Below are positions 33,189 to 41,665 of a stretch of 42,539 nt of DNA, piece by piece; position 1 is the first letter of the stretch, and the number at the start of each line of letters is the position of its first letter. The DNA comes from Paracoccaceae bacterium. Its GTDB lineage: Bacteria; Pseudomonadota; Alphaproteobacteria; Rhodobacterales; Rhodobacteraceae. Below the pieces are notes generated by a model that made no database searches, was not told the origin of the DNA, and saw only the letters and a list, made by a program, of their open reading frames with translations. The position numbers and the translations under genes are program-made. The stretch lies in the NCBI GenBank assembly GCA_026707935.1, contig JAPOVX010000036.1, forward strand, positions 1 to 42,539, given 5' to 3'.

Positions 33189-33872
33189 TCAGTCGGGCGA
33201 ACGGGCCCTTGCGATCTCGACAAGCTCGAGAACTCGCGGACCCATTGACTCGACGATCAGACGGACTCCATCCGCGTTCGGATGCAACCCGTCGTCCTGC
33301 ATGTATTTCCGTGCGGCCTCATGGCGTTCCATCCCGTGCTCGAGGGCAGCAAAGAACCGTTCGTAAAACAATGTGCCGAATTCCTCGGCGAGGTCGCGAT
33401 AGATCGCTTCGAAATCCCTCTTGTATCCCGGCCCGTAATTGTCAGGCACCTCGTGTCCGACTAGGAGCACCGGAAGCCCGCTTGCCGACGCGGCTTCGAG
33501 AATCCCCCGAAGATTCTTTCGGCTCACTCCGGGGTCCAATCCCCTGAGCACGTCATTTCCGCCCAGGACGACGATCAGGGCGGCAATGTCCGAGCCAATC
33601 GTCCAGTCTATGCGCGCGAGGCCTCCTGCGGTCGTATCACCCGATACGCCTGCATTCAGGATCACGGCGTTGGCGTTCCGTTCATGCAGCCAGTCTTCAA
33701 GTTGAACGGTGAACCCCTCTTTGCGTGGCAGACCGAAGCCCTGAACAAGACTGTTGCCCAGGGCCGCAATGGTAACAGGTTGATCACCGTCCGAAGCTGT
33801 TGCATGAATCGGCCCATCAAGAAACGTCGAGAGAACCATCACCAGCCCGAAGTTCCTCGCGGTCCTGACCAT
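33189..33872 (-). CDS. tesA: SGNH/GDSL esterase, TesA-like, exported
   Basis: Periplasmic arylesterase, thioesterase or lysophospholipase of the TesA family. The 227-aa product has a signal peptide (VRTARNFGLVMVLSTFL, cleavage near IHATA), block I ALGNSLVQGFGLP (catalytic Ser), NAGVSGDTTAGG (block II Gly), VVLGGNDVLRG (block III Asn) and DGLHPNADGV (block V Asp/His). Block I has Asn in place of the usual Asp before the Ser. ATG 33872 is chosen because it begins the signal peptide; ATG 33926 would add 18 residues and overlap the divergent ABC gene. tesA divergent from ybbA-ybbP is a conserved arrangement also known from E. coli. Confidence 0.9.
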   Translation of the reverse strand: MVRTARNFGLVMVLSTFLDGPIHATASDGDQPVTIAALGNSLVQGFGLPRKEGFTVQLEDWLHERNANAVILNAGVSGDTTAGGLARIDWTIGSDIAALIVVLGGNDVLRGLDPGVSRKNLRGILEAASASGLPVLLVGHEVPDNYGPGYKRDFEAIYRDLAEEFGTLFYERFFAALEHGMERHEAARKYMQDDGLHPNADGVRLIVESMGPRVLELVEIARARSPD

Positions 33873-33924
33873 GGCCGCGACCCCGGACTTTTTCCTTACT
33901 TTGCCCTGACTGCTCCGAGCCGAC

Positions 33925-34641
33925 ATGTCCCACGCTTTTCTTTGCCTGACGAACGTCGGCCTGACTCTGGCAGGAAACGCCGGTCCCGTCGAGGTCCTGA
34001 ACGAAATCGACCTTGTCATCGGCGAAGGGGCAACGGTTGGTCTTGTCGGACCCTCCGGCTCCGGCAAGTCATCGATGCTCATGCTCCTCGGAGGCCTGGA
34101 ACGGGCGACCGAAGGAATGGTCGAGGTCATGGGAAAGAACCTCGGCGACATGAATGAAGACGAGCTGGCTGCATTTCGCCGCCAAAACGTCGGCGTCGTT
34201 TTTCAGTCCTTCCACCTGATTCCGACAATGACGGCACTCGAGAATGTCGCAACGCCACTGGAACTTGCAGGCTGCAGGGACGCATTTGACCTCGCAGAAT
34301 CCGAGCTTCGCGAGGTTGGGCTCGATTCCCGGATTCACCATTTTCCCTTTCAAATGTCGGGGGGAGAACAGCAGCGCGTCGCGATCGCCAGGGCATCTGC
34401 GCCAAGGCCAAGACTGTTGCTCGCGGACGAGCCGACCGGAAATCTTGACTCAGCGACCGGAGATGCCATCATGGATCTTCTTTTCGGGCTCAACAGCCGG
34501 CACGGGAGCACGTTGATACTCGCGACCCACGACCATGCGCTCGCCGACCGCTGCCGGCTGATCGTCGGACTGCATGATGGCACCTTGTCCGGGACCATCC
34601 CCGCAACGAGTCCCGAGCCGGGAAGGCACGGCCTGTCGTGA
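33925..34641 (+). CDS. ybbA: ABC ATPase, YbbA/LolD type
   Basis: ATPase partner of the FtsX-type permease encoded next. The 238-aa product has Walker A GPSGSGKSS, Q-loop QSFHLIPTMTALENV, signature MSGGEQQRVAIARA, Walker B LLLADEPTGNLDSATG (the TGNLDS of the MacB/LolD/FtsE group) and H-loop LATHDHALADRC. Position opposite tesA and before a YbbP-like permease favours YbbA over LolD. The stop overlaps the next start by 4 bp. The exact role of YbbA-YbbP is unclear; a function at the cell envelope is likely. Confidence 0.93.
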   Translation: MSHAFLCLTNVGLTLAGNAGPVEVLNEIDLVIGEGATVGLVGPSGSGKSSMLMLLGGLERATEGMVEVMGKNLGDMNEDELAAFRRQNVGVVFQSFHLIPTMTALENVATPLELAGCRDAFDLAESELREVGLDSRIHHFPFQMSGGEQQRVAIARASAPRPRLLLADEPTGNLDSATGDAIMDLLFGLNSRHGSTLILATHDHALADRCRLIVGLHDGTLSGTIPATSPEPGRHGLS

Positions 34642-37196
34642 AGGTCCTCAAGACAAATTCCGTTCCGGCCGTCGCGATCGCGTTGCGCGAGTTGCGCACC
34701 GGAACGCGCGGTTTCCGCGTGTTTCTCGCCTGCCTGGCCATCGGCGTCGGAGCAATCACCGCCATCGGAACGGTCCGCGACTCCATCGAAAGCGGTCTGC
34801 GAACCCAGGGAACGACACTCCTTGGCGGCGATGCCGAAATCACCTTCAGTTACCGTTTTGCGGACGAAGCCGAACGTGATTGGATGAGTCGCAATTCGGC
34901 TGCAGTCTCCGAAATCGTGCAGTTTCGATCCATGGCGGCCGCCGACTCGGAAGGAAAGGTCAACCGAGCGTTGATTTCCCTGAAGGGCGTCGACGGAAAC
35001 TATCCGCTGTACGGGTCGGTCGAGCTGTCGCCCGACATTCCGCTTGCGGAGGCTCTCGCGGTCGGAGAAGGCCTTCCAGGTGCCGTCATCCAGGAACAGC
35101 TGGCGATCCGGCTCGACCTTGAGCCAGGTGACATTGTCGGGCTCGGCACGGGGCGATACCGAGTTTCTGCAATCCTCGTGGAAGAGCCGGATGCCTCGGG
35201 CCTGGGAGGACTTCTGGCGCCCCGCGTGATCGTGCCCACGGAGACACTCGAAGACTCGGGGTTTCTCGGTCCCGGGTCGCAATTCAATGCAAGCTACCGG
35301 CTGAAGCTGCCTCGAGAGGCCGATCTGGAGCAGGTCAGAACGGAGACCAGAACGCATTTCGCGAACGCGGGAGCAGAATGGCGGGACCGGAACAACCCCG
35401 ATCCACGGACGAGGTTCGCGGTCGAACGGGTTTCCGCATTCCTGGTCCTGGCGGGACTGGCGGGCCTCGCTGTCGGAGGCATCGGAATCGCCTCTGCCGT
35501 CGTCAACTTCCTGGACGGGAAGACGAACACGATAGCGACCCTGAAGACACTCGGCGCCAGCAGCCGGACGGTCTCGCTCACTTACGGAATTCAGATCGGC
35601 GCGATGACGGTCATCGGAGTTTGCGCAGGTGTCGCCATGGGGGCGACCGCAATCATCGCCCTCGAGTCGGTGCTTGTCGACAGGATTCCGTTGCCGATCG
35701 ACTTCGCGGGAGTCCGCGTCGTGCCGATACTCGAGGCGGCGCTCTACGGAGTCCTGATTGCGGTTGTCTTTTCCTTGTGGCCCCTGTCACGAGTCACCGA
35801 CATCCGGGCAGCAGCGCTCTATCGCAGGGGGGAAGGCCACGGCGGGCGGCGGCTGCAGGTCAAACCAATTCTTGCTACGGTCTGCCTCGTTCTGACTCTC
35901 GTCGCGGCAGCCGCCGTCCTTTCAGGGGTCCCCACGATCAGCGTCTGGACTGCGGCGGGCGTGCTGGCCTCGCTTGCTGCCCTGTCCGTCGTCGCCGCCA
36001 TGTTTCGCAAATTCGCCCGTCATTCTGCCGGCTGGAAGTCGGTCCGGGGATGGCCGGTGATTCGCCTCGCGCTTGCGTCGGTCGGCGGACCTGCCAATGA
36101 AACGAGAATCATCGTGATGTCGTTGGGACTTGGCCTGTCCGTCCTGGCGGCAATCGGCCAGATTTCCTCAAACCTGAACGCGATCATCGAGAACGATTTG
36201 CCGGACGTTGCCCCGTCATTTTTTCTCGTCGATATCCAGAACGATCAGCTCGAGGGCCTCCTCGAGATGATGTCCGAAAACCCCTCGGTCGACAGGATCG
36301 AGACGGCGCCGATGCTTCGCGGATTCCTGACCCGGATCAACGGTCGAGATGCATCGGAAATTGCCGGAAACCACTGGGTTCTCCGAGGTGACCGCGGGAT
36401 TACCTATTCGACCACGATCCCGCCGAATACCGTCCTGACCGACGGTCAATGGTGGCCCGAGGGTTACGACGGGCCGCCACAGGTCAGTTTCTCGGCGGAG
36501 GAAGCCCAGGAACTCGGGCTCGAAATCGGCGACGTCATCACGATCAACGTCCTGGGGAGGGACATCGATGCAAGGATCTCGAGCCTGAGGGAAGTGGATT
36601 TCTCGACGGTCGGGATCGGGTTCATCATGTCGCTCAATCCTTCGGCACTCGCAGGTGCGCCTCATACGCATATCGGAACCGTCTATGTCGACGACGCCGG
36701 CGACCGCGAAATCGCCGTCTTCGAGTCGATTACAAGCGCATTTCCCAACGTGACGGTCATCGGTGTGAAGGACGGGATCAGGCGGATCGCCCGTTTGCTT
36801 TCAGGATTGGTTGCGGCAGTCACCTATGCGGCATCCGGAACACTGGTTATCGGTTTCATCGTTCTCGTCGGGGCGGCGACCGCCGGAGAGGCCGCGCGCA
36901 GTTTTGAAGCGGCGGTGCTGCGAACGGTTGGCGCCTCGCGAATCCAGATCCTGAGAAGTTTCGCCCTTCGGTCGACCATGAGCGGATTGATCGCCGCCGT
37001 CGTAGCCGTCTTTTCCGGAAGTATCATGGGATGGGCGGTGATGCGGTTCGTCATGGAGAGCGAGTACAGGTTCGAGGCAATGTCGGCATGCGTGATCGTG
37101 CTCGGCGGAACAGCCGTGACCGTGGTTGCGGGACTTCTCTTTTCCCTGGGACCGATACGGGCGAGTCCGGCGCGGGTTCTTCGCCAGCCTGAATGA
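34638..37196 (+). CDS. ybbP: ABC permease with FtsX domains, YbbP type
   Basis: Large inner-membrane protein of the MacB/FtsX class, 852 aa, normal for YbbP. It has an N-terminal helix (FRVFLACLAIGVGAITAIG), a long periplasmic domain (about 50-260), a first FtsX domain (about 265-385: FLVLAGLAGLAVGGIGIASAV, KTLGASSRTV), central helices, a second periplasmic part (about 490-720) and a C-terminal FtsX domain (about 720-845: GTLVIGFIVLVGAATAG, LRTVGASRIQILRSF). The two LGAS/VGAS motifs contact the ATPase. The start is GTG 34638 inside GTGA, overlapping the ybbA stop. The 288 bp after it hold nothing recognised before tRNA-Pro. Confidence 0.93.
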   Translation: MKVLKTNSVPAVAIALRELRTGTRGFRVFLACLAIGVGAITAIGTVRDSIESGLRTQGTTLLGGDAEITFSYRFADEAERDWMSRNSAAVSEIVQFRSMAAADSEGKVNRALISLKGVDGNYPLYGSVELSPDIPLAEALAVGEGLPGAVIQEQLAIRLDLEPGDIVGLGTGRYRVSAILVEEPDASGLGGLLAPRVIVPTETLEDSGFLGPGSQFNASYRLKLPREADLEQVRTETRTHFANAGAEWRDRNNPDPRTRFAVERVSAFLVLAGLAGLAVGGIGIASAVVNFLDGKTNTIATLKTLGASSRTVSLTYGIQIGAMTVIGVCAGVAMGATAIIALESVLVDRIPLPIDFAGVRVVPILEAALYGVLIAVVFSLWPLSRVTDIRAAALYRRGEGHGGRRLQVKPILATVCLVLTLVAAAAVLSGVPTISVWTAAGVLASLAALSVVAAMFRKFARHSAGWKSVRGWPVIRLALASVGGPANETRIIVMSLGLGLSVLAAIGQISSNLNAIIENDLPDVAPSFFLVDIQNDQLEGLLEMMSENPSVDRIETAPMLRGFLTRINGRDASEIAGNHWVLRGDRGITYSTTIPPNTVLTDGQWWPEGYDGPPQVSFSAEEAQELGLEIGDVITINVLGRDIDARISSLREVDFSTVGIGFIMSLNPSALAGAPHTHIGTVYVDDAGDREIAVFESITSAFPNVTVIGVKDGIRRIARLLSGLVAAVTYAASGTLVIGFIVLVGAATAGEAARSFEAAVLRTVGASRIQILRSFALRSTMSGLIAAVVAVFSGSIMGWAVMRFVMESEYRFEAMSACVIVLGGTAVTVVAGLLFSLGPIRASPARVLRQPE

Positions 37197-37484
37197 CACG
37201 GAGGCCAATGCCCCGCGGACCACTCTCTCGACGGTAACGGATACAGGGAAGCGCGGATCGTCAAGGAGGCTCCGCCCGAGATTCCATCCAGCCCTCGCAT
37301 CGACCAGGCTACCGCCCTGCACGACCGTGCGCCTGCCGCGCCCGCCTGTTCAGGGCAGCTTGCAGGATCGCGGCATGCACGGTGTCCCGCGGGCAATCCT
37401 CCCGGAAGAAATGGAGATACAGGAACCGTAAACACTGCGCCGGCCGGATCGGAAAGGCGGGTTGGCCAAAAGGTATTCGGCCCG

Positions 37485-37561
37485 TGGTCGGGGCGGCAAG
37501 ATTCGAACTTGCGACCTACGGTTCCCAAAACCGCCGCGCTACCAGGCTGCGCCACGCCCCG
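37485..37561 (-). tRNA. tRNA-Pro (anticodon TGG)
   Basis: A 77-nt cloverleaf on the minus strand: acceptor CGGGGCG/CGCCCCG, D arm GCGC...GCGC, anticodon stem GCGGT/ACCGT around loop TTTGGGA (anticodon TGG, reading CCA), T arm AAGTTCGAATCTT, and encoded CCA. Confidence 0.95.
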
Positions 37562-37635
37562 ACAGACGCCTTCTAGCCGGATTGGGCCGGCGGCGAAAGC
37601 CGATTGTCCGCGCGCCCCGCAACAGTTCTTCCGGA

Positions 37636-38151
37636 TTACCGGCAGGGCCAGGCAGCATCGGGCGAGTCTATCGACGGGTGGCGAAGCTCCGACCCGACCG
37701 GGATGCCCAGGTCCCTGGACATTCCGGCGTTGATCTCGAGCACATACTGGATGCCCTCTCCCCCATCGAAGGTTTCGAGGCTGAATGGTTGGGCATTCCC
37801 GTGCACCATCTTCAGGACACCGCGGTGATCAAAGAACAGGACATCCAGCGGAATGAGCGTGTCCTTCATCCAGAAACGGGCCTTCCGGGGTGTCGGATAG
37901 ACGAACAGCATCGCAGAAAATGGAGCAAGCGCCTCCCGATGCATCAATCCTCTTGCCCTCGACTCGGCGTCATCCGCCAACTCGACATTGAAGCTGGAAC
38001 GTCCGTTTGCCCACCTCAATTGCACCTTCGTCTCGTCACAGGCGGGCTCCGCCGCATGCGATTCCCGAAAATCCGGGACAAGCAGCGCGAGGAATGCGAT
38101 CAGCGCCACCTTGGCAAGGACGGATTGTCCGGTTGTCGGTGAAGCATTCAC
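37636..38151 (-). CDS. DUF192 family protein, exported
   Basis: Small periplasmic protein of unknown function. The 171-aa product has a signal sequence ([18 protein letters not shown], cleavage near SHA-AEP) and the DUF192 core: [47 protein letters not shown] and [20 protein letters not shown] 38151 overlaps the pdxH stop (GTGA), which favours it over GTG/ATG further upstream inside pdxH. It is co-transcribed with pdxH. Confidence 0.9.
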   Translation of the reverse strand: MNASPTTGQSVLAKVALIAFLALLVPDFRESHAAEPACDETKVQLRWANGRSSFNVELADDAESRARGLMHREALAPFSAMLFVYPTPRKARFWMKDTLIPLDVLFFDHRGVLKMVHGNAQPFSLETFDGGEGIQYVLEINAGMSRDLGIPVGSELRHPSIDSPDAAWPCR

Positions 38152-38759
38152 GGATTCAACCGTTTGATCGACCAGCGCGATGCGGGGTCGTCCGGCGCGC
38201 GCGACCAACGAAACCTGTCATGCAGCCGATCAGCACCATTCGACCAGAATTCGAACTCGAACGGGACAATTCTGAACCCGCCCCAGAACTCGGGCCGTGG
38301 CGGGTCTTCACCGAGTTCCAGCCGAAGTTGGCGCGCGCGCGTCATCAATTCCGCCCGGCTATCGAGCGGCCTCGATTGCCTGCTCGCCCAGGCGCCGATT
38401 CGACTCTCCGGCGAACGGGTGGCGAAATACCTGTCGGCCTGTTCGTCACCAACGCGCTCGACCATTCCACGTGCACGAACCTGGCGCCGGATCGATTTCC
38501 AGTGAATGACAAGGGCAGCCCGACCGCAGCCGTCAATCTCCTGCGCCTTCCGGCTTCCCAGGTTGGTGTAGAACACGAGGCCGTTCGCTTCGATTCCTTT
38601 CAGCAGAACCATCCTGACGTTCGGGCATCCGCCCGAATCCACGGTCGCGACTGCCATGGCATCGGGATCGTTCACCTCCTGCCCGCGGGCTTCGGCAAGC
38701 CAGGCCCCGAGCAGGTCGAAAGGATCGTCCTTTGCAAAAACTCCGCCCCTGTCCGTCAT
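38148..38759 (-). CDS. pdxH: Pyridoxamine/pyridoxine 5'-phosphate oxidase
   Basis: FMN enzyme that makes pyridoxal 5'-phosphate from its pyridoxine and pyridoxamine forms. The 203-aa product has DPDAMAVATVDSGGCPNVRMVLLKGIE, GLVFYTNLGSRKAQEI, ALVIHWKSIRRQVRARGMVERV, SPESRIGAWASRQSRPLDS and the C-terminal RPEFWGGFRIVP...[28 protein letters not shown] 38759 is preceded by GGGAAG; open frame upstream is not family-like. It is divergent from fabI across a 368-bp gap. Confidence 0.96.
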   Translation of the reverse strand: MTDRGGVFAKDDPFDLLGAWLAEARGQEVNDPDAMAVATVDSGGCPNVRMVLLKGIEANGLVFYTNLGSRKAQEIDGCGRAALVIHWKSIRRQVRARGMVERVGDEQADRYFATRSPESRIGAWASRQSRPLDSRAELMTRARQLRLELGEDPPRPEFWGGFRIVPFEFEFWSNGADRLHDRFRWSRAPDDPASRWSIKRLNP

Positions 38760-39069
38760 CGGTCTTCCCACGTCTCCTTCCGGTTCCTTCGTTACCCCGC
38801 CCCGCATTGACCGGGGTGCCGGTAATCTCACGGTAAACTTCCCGTGTCCCCGCCCGATCGACGAACCAAATATACGCAACACGAACCAAAGGGAATGCGG
38901 ACTCGGGGAGGGTACAATTTCAGCAATCGATTGGTCAGGTCCCCGTCGGCACTGATCCCGAATGCCCTGGATCCGGAAAATCCTTCGGAACCGCGCGGTG
39001 ACGGATGGACGCGGTGCCGTCCGATCTCTGCAACACGGTCGCCAGGGAAAACCTGCACGTAGCGAATCC

Positions 39070-39097
39070 TTGAACCGGAAAATCGGTTGCCTTAAAT
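39070..39097 (+). promoter_or_regulatory. Candidate sigma-70-type promoter for fabI
   Basis: TTGAAC (39070-39075) and TTAAAT (39092-39097) are separated by 16 bp and lie about 30 bp before fabI ATG, with GGGAG (39118-39122) as ribosome-binding site. The hexamers are imperfect. Nothing else is recognised in the 38760-39069 gap. Confidence 0.3.
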
Positions 39098-39127
39098 GCA
39101 CGTCAAGATTTCGGTACGGGAGTTCGA

Positions 39128-39946
39128 ATGTCCAGGGGTCTCATGCACGGCAAGCGCGGACTGATCATGGGCGTCGCCAATGACAGATCCATCGCGTGGG
39201 GAATAGCCCGGGCGTGTCATGCCCAGGGAGCTGAACTGGCTTTTTCCTACCAGGGCGAAATCCTCGGCCGACGTGTCAAGCCGCTTGCGAGTAGCGTCGG
39301 CAGTCATCTGGTTGTCGATTGCGACGTTTCCGATTACGCGTCGCTCGATGTCCTGTTCAAGACGATCGAGGACGCGTGGGGAACGCTCGACTTTGTCGTT
39401 CATGCAATCGGTTATTCGGACAAGGCCGAACTCCGGGGAAGATTTGTCGACACGACGGCCGAGAATTTTCGCACGACGATGGAGATTTCGGTCTATTCAT
39501 TCACGGCCATTGCCCAAAGGTCCGAAAAACTCATGCCAAACGGCGGCGCCCTGCTGACGCTGACCTATTACGGCGCGGAAATGGTCATGCCCCACTACAA
39601 TGTCATGGGCGTGGCCAAGGCAGGCCTCGAGGCTTCGGTGAAGTATCTCGCCGCGGATCTCGGAAAGATCGGAATTCGTGTAAATGCCTTGTCGGCCGGG
39701 CCGATCAAGACACTCGCCGCTTCCGGGATCGGGGACTTTCGATACATCCTGAAATGGAATGAACTCAACTCGCCGCTGCGCCGAAACGTGACGACTGATG
39801 AAGTTGGACAGGCGGGAATGTATCTCTGCTCGGACCTTGCCTCGGGCGTGACCGGCGAAAATCACTACGTTGACGCCGGTTACCATGTCGTTGGCATGAA
39901 AGCCGAGGACGCGCCGGACATAGATGTCGTGACCGGGCGCAAATGA
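39128..39946 (+). CDS. fabI: Enoyl-[acyl-carrier-protein] reductase (NADH)
   Basis: Reduces enoyl-ACP in each round of fatty acid elongation. The 272-aa short-chain-dehydrogenase-like product has [19 protein letters not shown] (nucleotide-binding, FabI form GVAxxxSIAWG), [40 protein letters not shown] (Tyr-X6-Tyr...Lys catalytic set), [18 protein letters not shown] and [20 protein letters not shown] 39128 follows GGGAG. It overlaps gpt by 4 bp. Confidence 0.97.
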   Translation: MSRGLMHGKRGLIMGVANDRSIAWGIARACHAQGAELAFSYQGEILGRRVKPLASSVGSHLVVDCDVSDYASLDVLFKTIEDAWGTLDFVVHAIGYSDKAELRGRFVDTTAENFRTTMEISVYSFTAIAQRSEKLMPNGGALLTLTYYGAEMVMPHYNVMGVAKAGLEASVKYLAADLGKIGIRVNALSAGPIKTLAASGIGDFRYILKWNELNSPLRRNVTTDEVGQAGMYLCSDLASGVTGENHYVDAGYHVVGMKAEDAPDIDVVTGRK

Positions 39947-40449
39947 ATTCGATCAGGCTACCGCACGAGAAGGGATTCCACGTCAGTTGGGATCAGATTC
40001 ACCGTGACGCCCGTGCACTTGCCTGGAGACTGGATAGACAAGGCCCAGGGGCCGGCGGTTCCTGGAAGGCAATAGTCGCCGTGACCCGGGGCGGAATGGC
40101 TCCGGCCATGATCGTTGCGCGCGAGCTCGACGTCAGGGTTGTCGACACCATCAGCGTCAAGTCCTATGATCATCAGGCGCAACAGGAAGCGGAGATTCTG
40201 AAATCTCCTGATCCCGGCCTCATGCGGAACGGAAACGGCATCCTGCTGATTGACGACCTGGTTGACAGTGGAAAAACGCTCGAACTGGTTCGCCAGCGCT
40301 TTCCCGATGCGCATTACGCGACCATCTACGCCAAACCCAAGGGACGGCCGATGGTCGATACGTTCATTACCGAGGTATCCCAGGATACCTGGATCTTCTT
40401 TCCCTGGGACATGGCGCTTCAGTATGTGGAACCCTTCAGGGGAACATGA
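39943..40449 (+). CDS. gpt: Xanthine-guanine phosphoribosyltransferase
   Basis: Purine salvage: transfers phosphoribose from PRPP to xanthine or guanine. The 168-aa product has [33 protein letters not shown], the PRPP-binding [34 protein letters not shown] and the C-terminal [13 protein letters not shown], which is typical of Gpt. ATG 39943 overlaps the fabI stop (ATGA). Confidence 0.95.
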   Translation: MNSIRLPHEKGFHVSWDQIHRDARALAWRLDRQGPGAGGSWKAIVAVTRGGMAPAMIVARELDVRVVDTISVKSYDHQAQQEAEILKSPDPGLMRNGNGILLIDDLVDSGKTLELVRQRFPDAHYATIYAKPKGRPMVDTFITEVSQDTWIFFPWDMALQYVEPFRGT

Positions 40450-40452
40450 CGC

Positions 40453-41637
40453 ATGAACCCGGGCGGCATTGACGCCGGGCGGGTGCCCGTACCGGAGATT
40501 TCGCCGGAATCCACGGCAGCCCGTGGCATGACGTCCCCCGATTCCTCGACAGGATCAATCGTCCCACCCATACACCTCTCGTCGACCTTCGCACGTGACG
40601 AGCGGTACGACGCCCGCAATCCCTACACATACGCGCGTGACGGTGGTCCGACAGCAAGGGAAGCCGAAGACATCTTGCGTACATTGGAACACGCGGAAGC
40701 CACGCTCCTGTTCACTTCTGGAATGTCCGCGCTTGCCGCGGTCCTGGAAGCCTTGCCAATGGGCGCGCATGTCGTGATACCCGACCGTATGTACCATGGT
40801 GGCCTGGCATGGTCCCGCCGCCTGGCCCGTCTGGGCCGCATTCGGGCCGACTGCTTCCATCCGGGCGAGCGCGGGAGCTTTCTGGATGTACTCCGCTCCG
40901 GTGAAACGCGGCTGCTCTGGATCGAGACACCCGCGAACCCCGAATGCTGGATTACCGACATCGAAGCCGCTTCACGTGCCGCGAAAATGGCTGGCGCACT
41001 GCTCCTGGTCGACTCGACGACGGCGCCACCGCCAACGACGAGAGCGCTGAATCTTGGCGCAAACATCGTGTTCCATTCTGGAACAAAATACCTGAACGGT
41101 CATTCGGACGTGACGGCCGGTGTGCTGTCGTTTCGGGAAGCAGGCGGGATCTGCGAGGAGATCGAGTCCGTCCGCAAGTTCCACGGTACGGCGTTGCCGG
41201 GATTCGAGGCCTGGCTGCTGATGCGGGGGCTTCGCACGTTGTTTGTCCGGTTTGCGCGCATTTCGGAATCCGCCCTGGCCATCGCGACGGCCCTCGAACG
41301 TCATCCCCTGGTTGACCGCGTTCTCTATCCCGGCTTGCCGTCCCACCCCGGGCACGGGATCGCGGCGCGGCAAATGACGGGCGGATTCGGCGGCATGCTG
41401 TCGATCGTGATAAGGGGAAATGCGGCACAGGCCCGCGATGTCGCACGGCGATGCCGATTGTTCGTCCCGGCAACGTCCCTGGGAGGAACAGAGAGCCTGA
41501 TCGAACACAGAAAGAGTATCGAGGGAGAAGATTCTCCCGTTCCGGACGGGCTGTTGAGGTTGTCGGTCGGTCTCGAGACCGCCGCAGAGTTGATCGAAGA
41601 TCTCAATCGTGCTCTTTCTCTGGCTACGGAGGCATGA
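40453..41637 (+). CDS. PLP-dependent Cys/Met metabolism enzyme (MetC-like)
   Basis: Fold-type I PLP enzyme of the cystathionine beta-lyase/gamma-synthase family. The 394-aa product has GSIVPPIHLSSTFARDERYD, NPYTYARDGGPTAREAEDIL, LLFTSGMSALAAVLEAL, the Tyr of DRMYHGGLAW, LLVDSTTAPPPTTRALNLGA (PLP Asp), FHSGTKYLNGHSDVTAGVL (PLP Lys) and FVPATSLGGTESLIEH, LRLSVGLETAAELIEDL. Lyase cannot be told from synthase by eye; alphaproteobacterial MetC-like proteins of this length are usual. ATG 40453 is 3 bp after gpt and follows AGGGGA. It is part of fabI-gpt-metC-like-P450. Confidence 0.9.
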   Translation: MNPGGIDAGRVPVPEISPESTAARGMTSPDSSTGSIVPPIHLSSTFARDERYDARNPYTYARDGGPTAREAEDILRTLEHAEATLLFTSGMSALAAVLEALPMGAHVVIPDRMYHGGLAWSRRLARLGRIRADCFHPGERGSFLDVLRSGETRLLWIETPANPECWITDIEAASRAAKMAGALLLVDSTTAPPPTTRALNLGANIVFHSGTKYLNGHSDVTAGVLSFREAGGICEEIESVRKFHGTALPGFEAWLLMRGLRTLFVRFARISESALAIATALERHPLVDRVLYPGLPSHPGHGIAARQMTGGFGGMLSIVIRGNAAQARDVARRCRLFVPATSLGGTESLIEHRKSIEGEDSPVPDGLLRLSVGLETAAELIEDLNRALSLATEA

Positions 41638-41665
41638 CCCTTCTGTCCTTTCGGGTGAATTTCGC

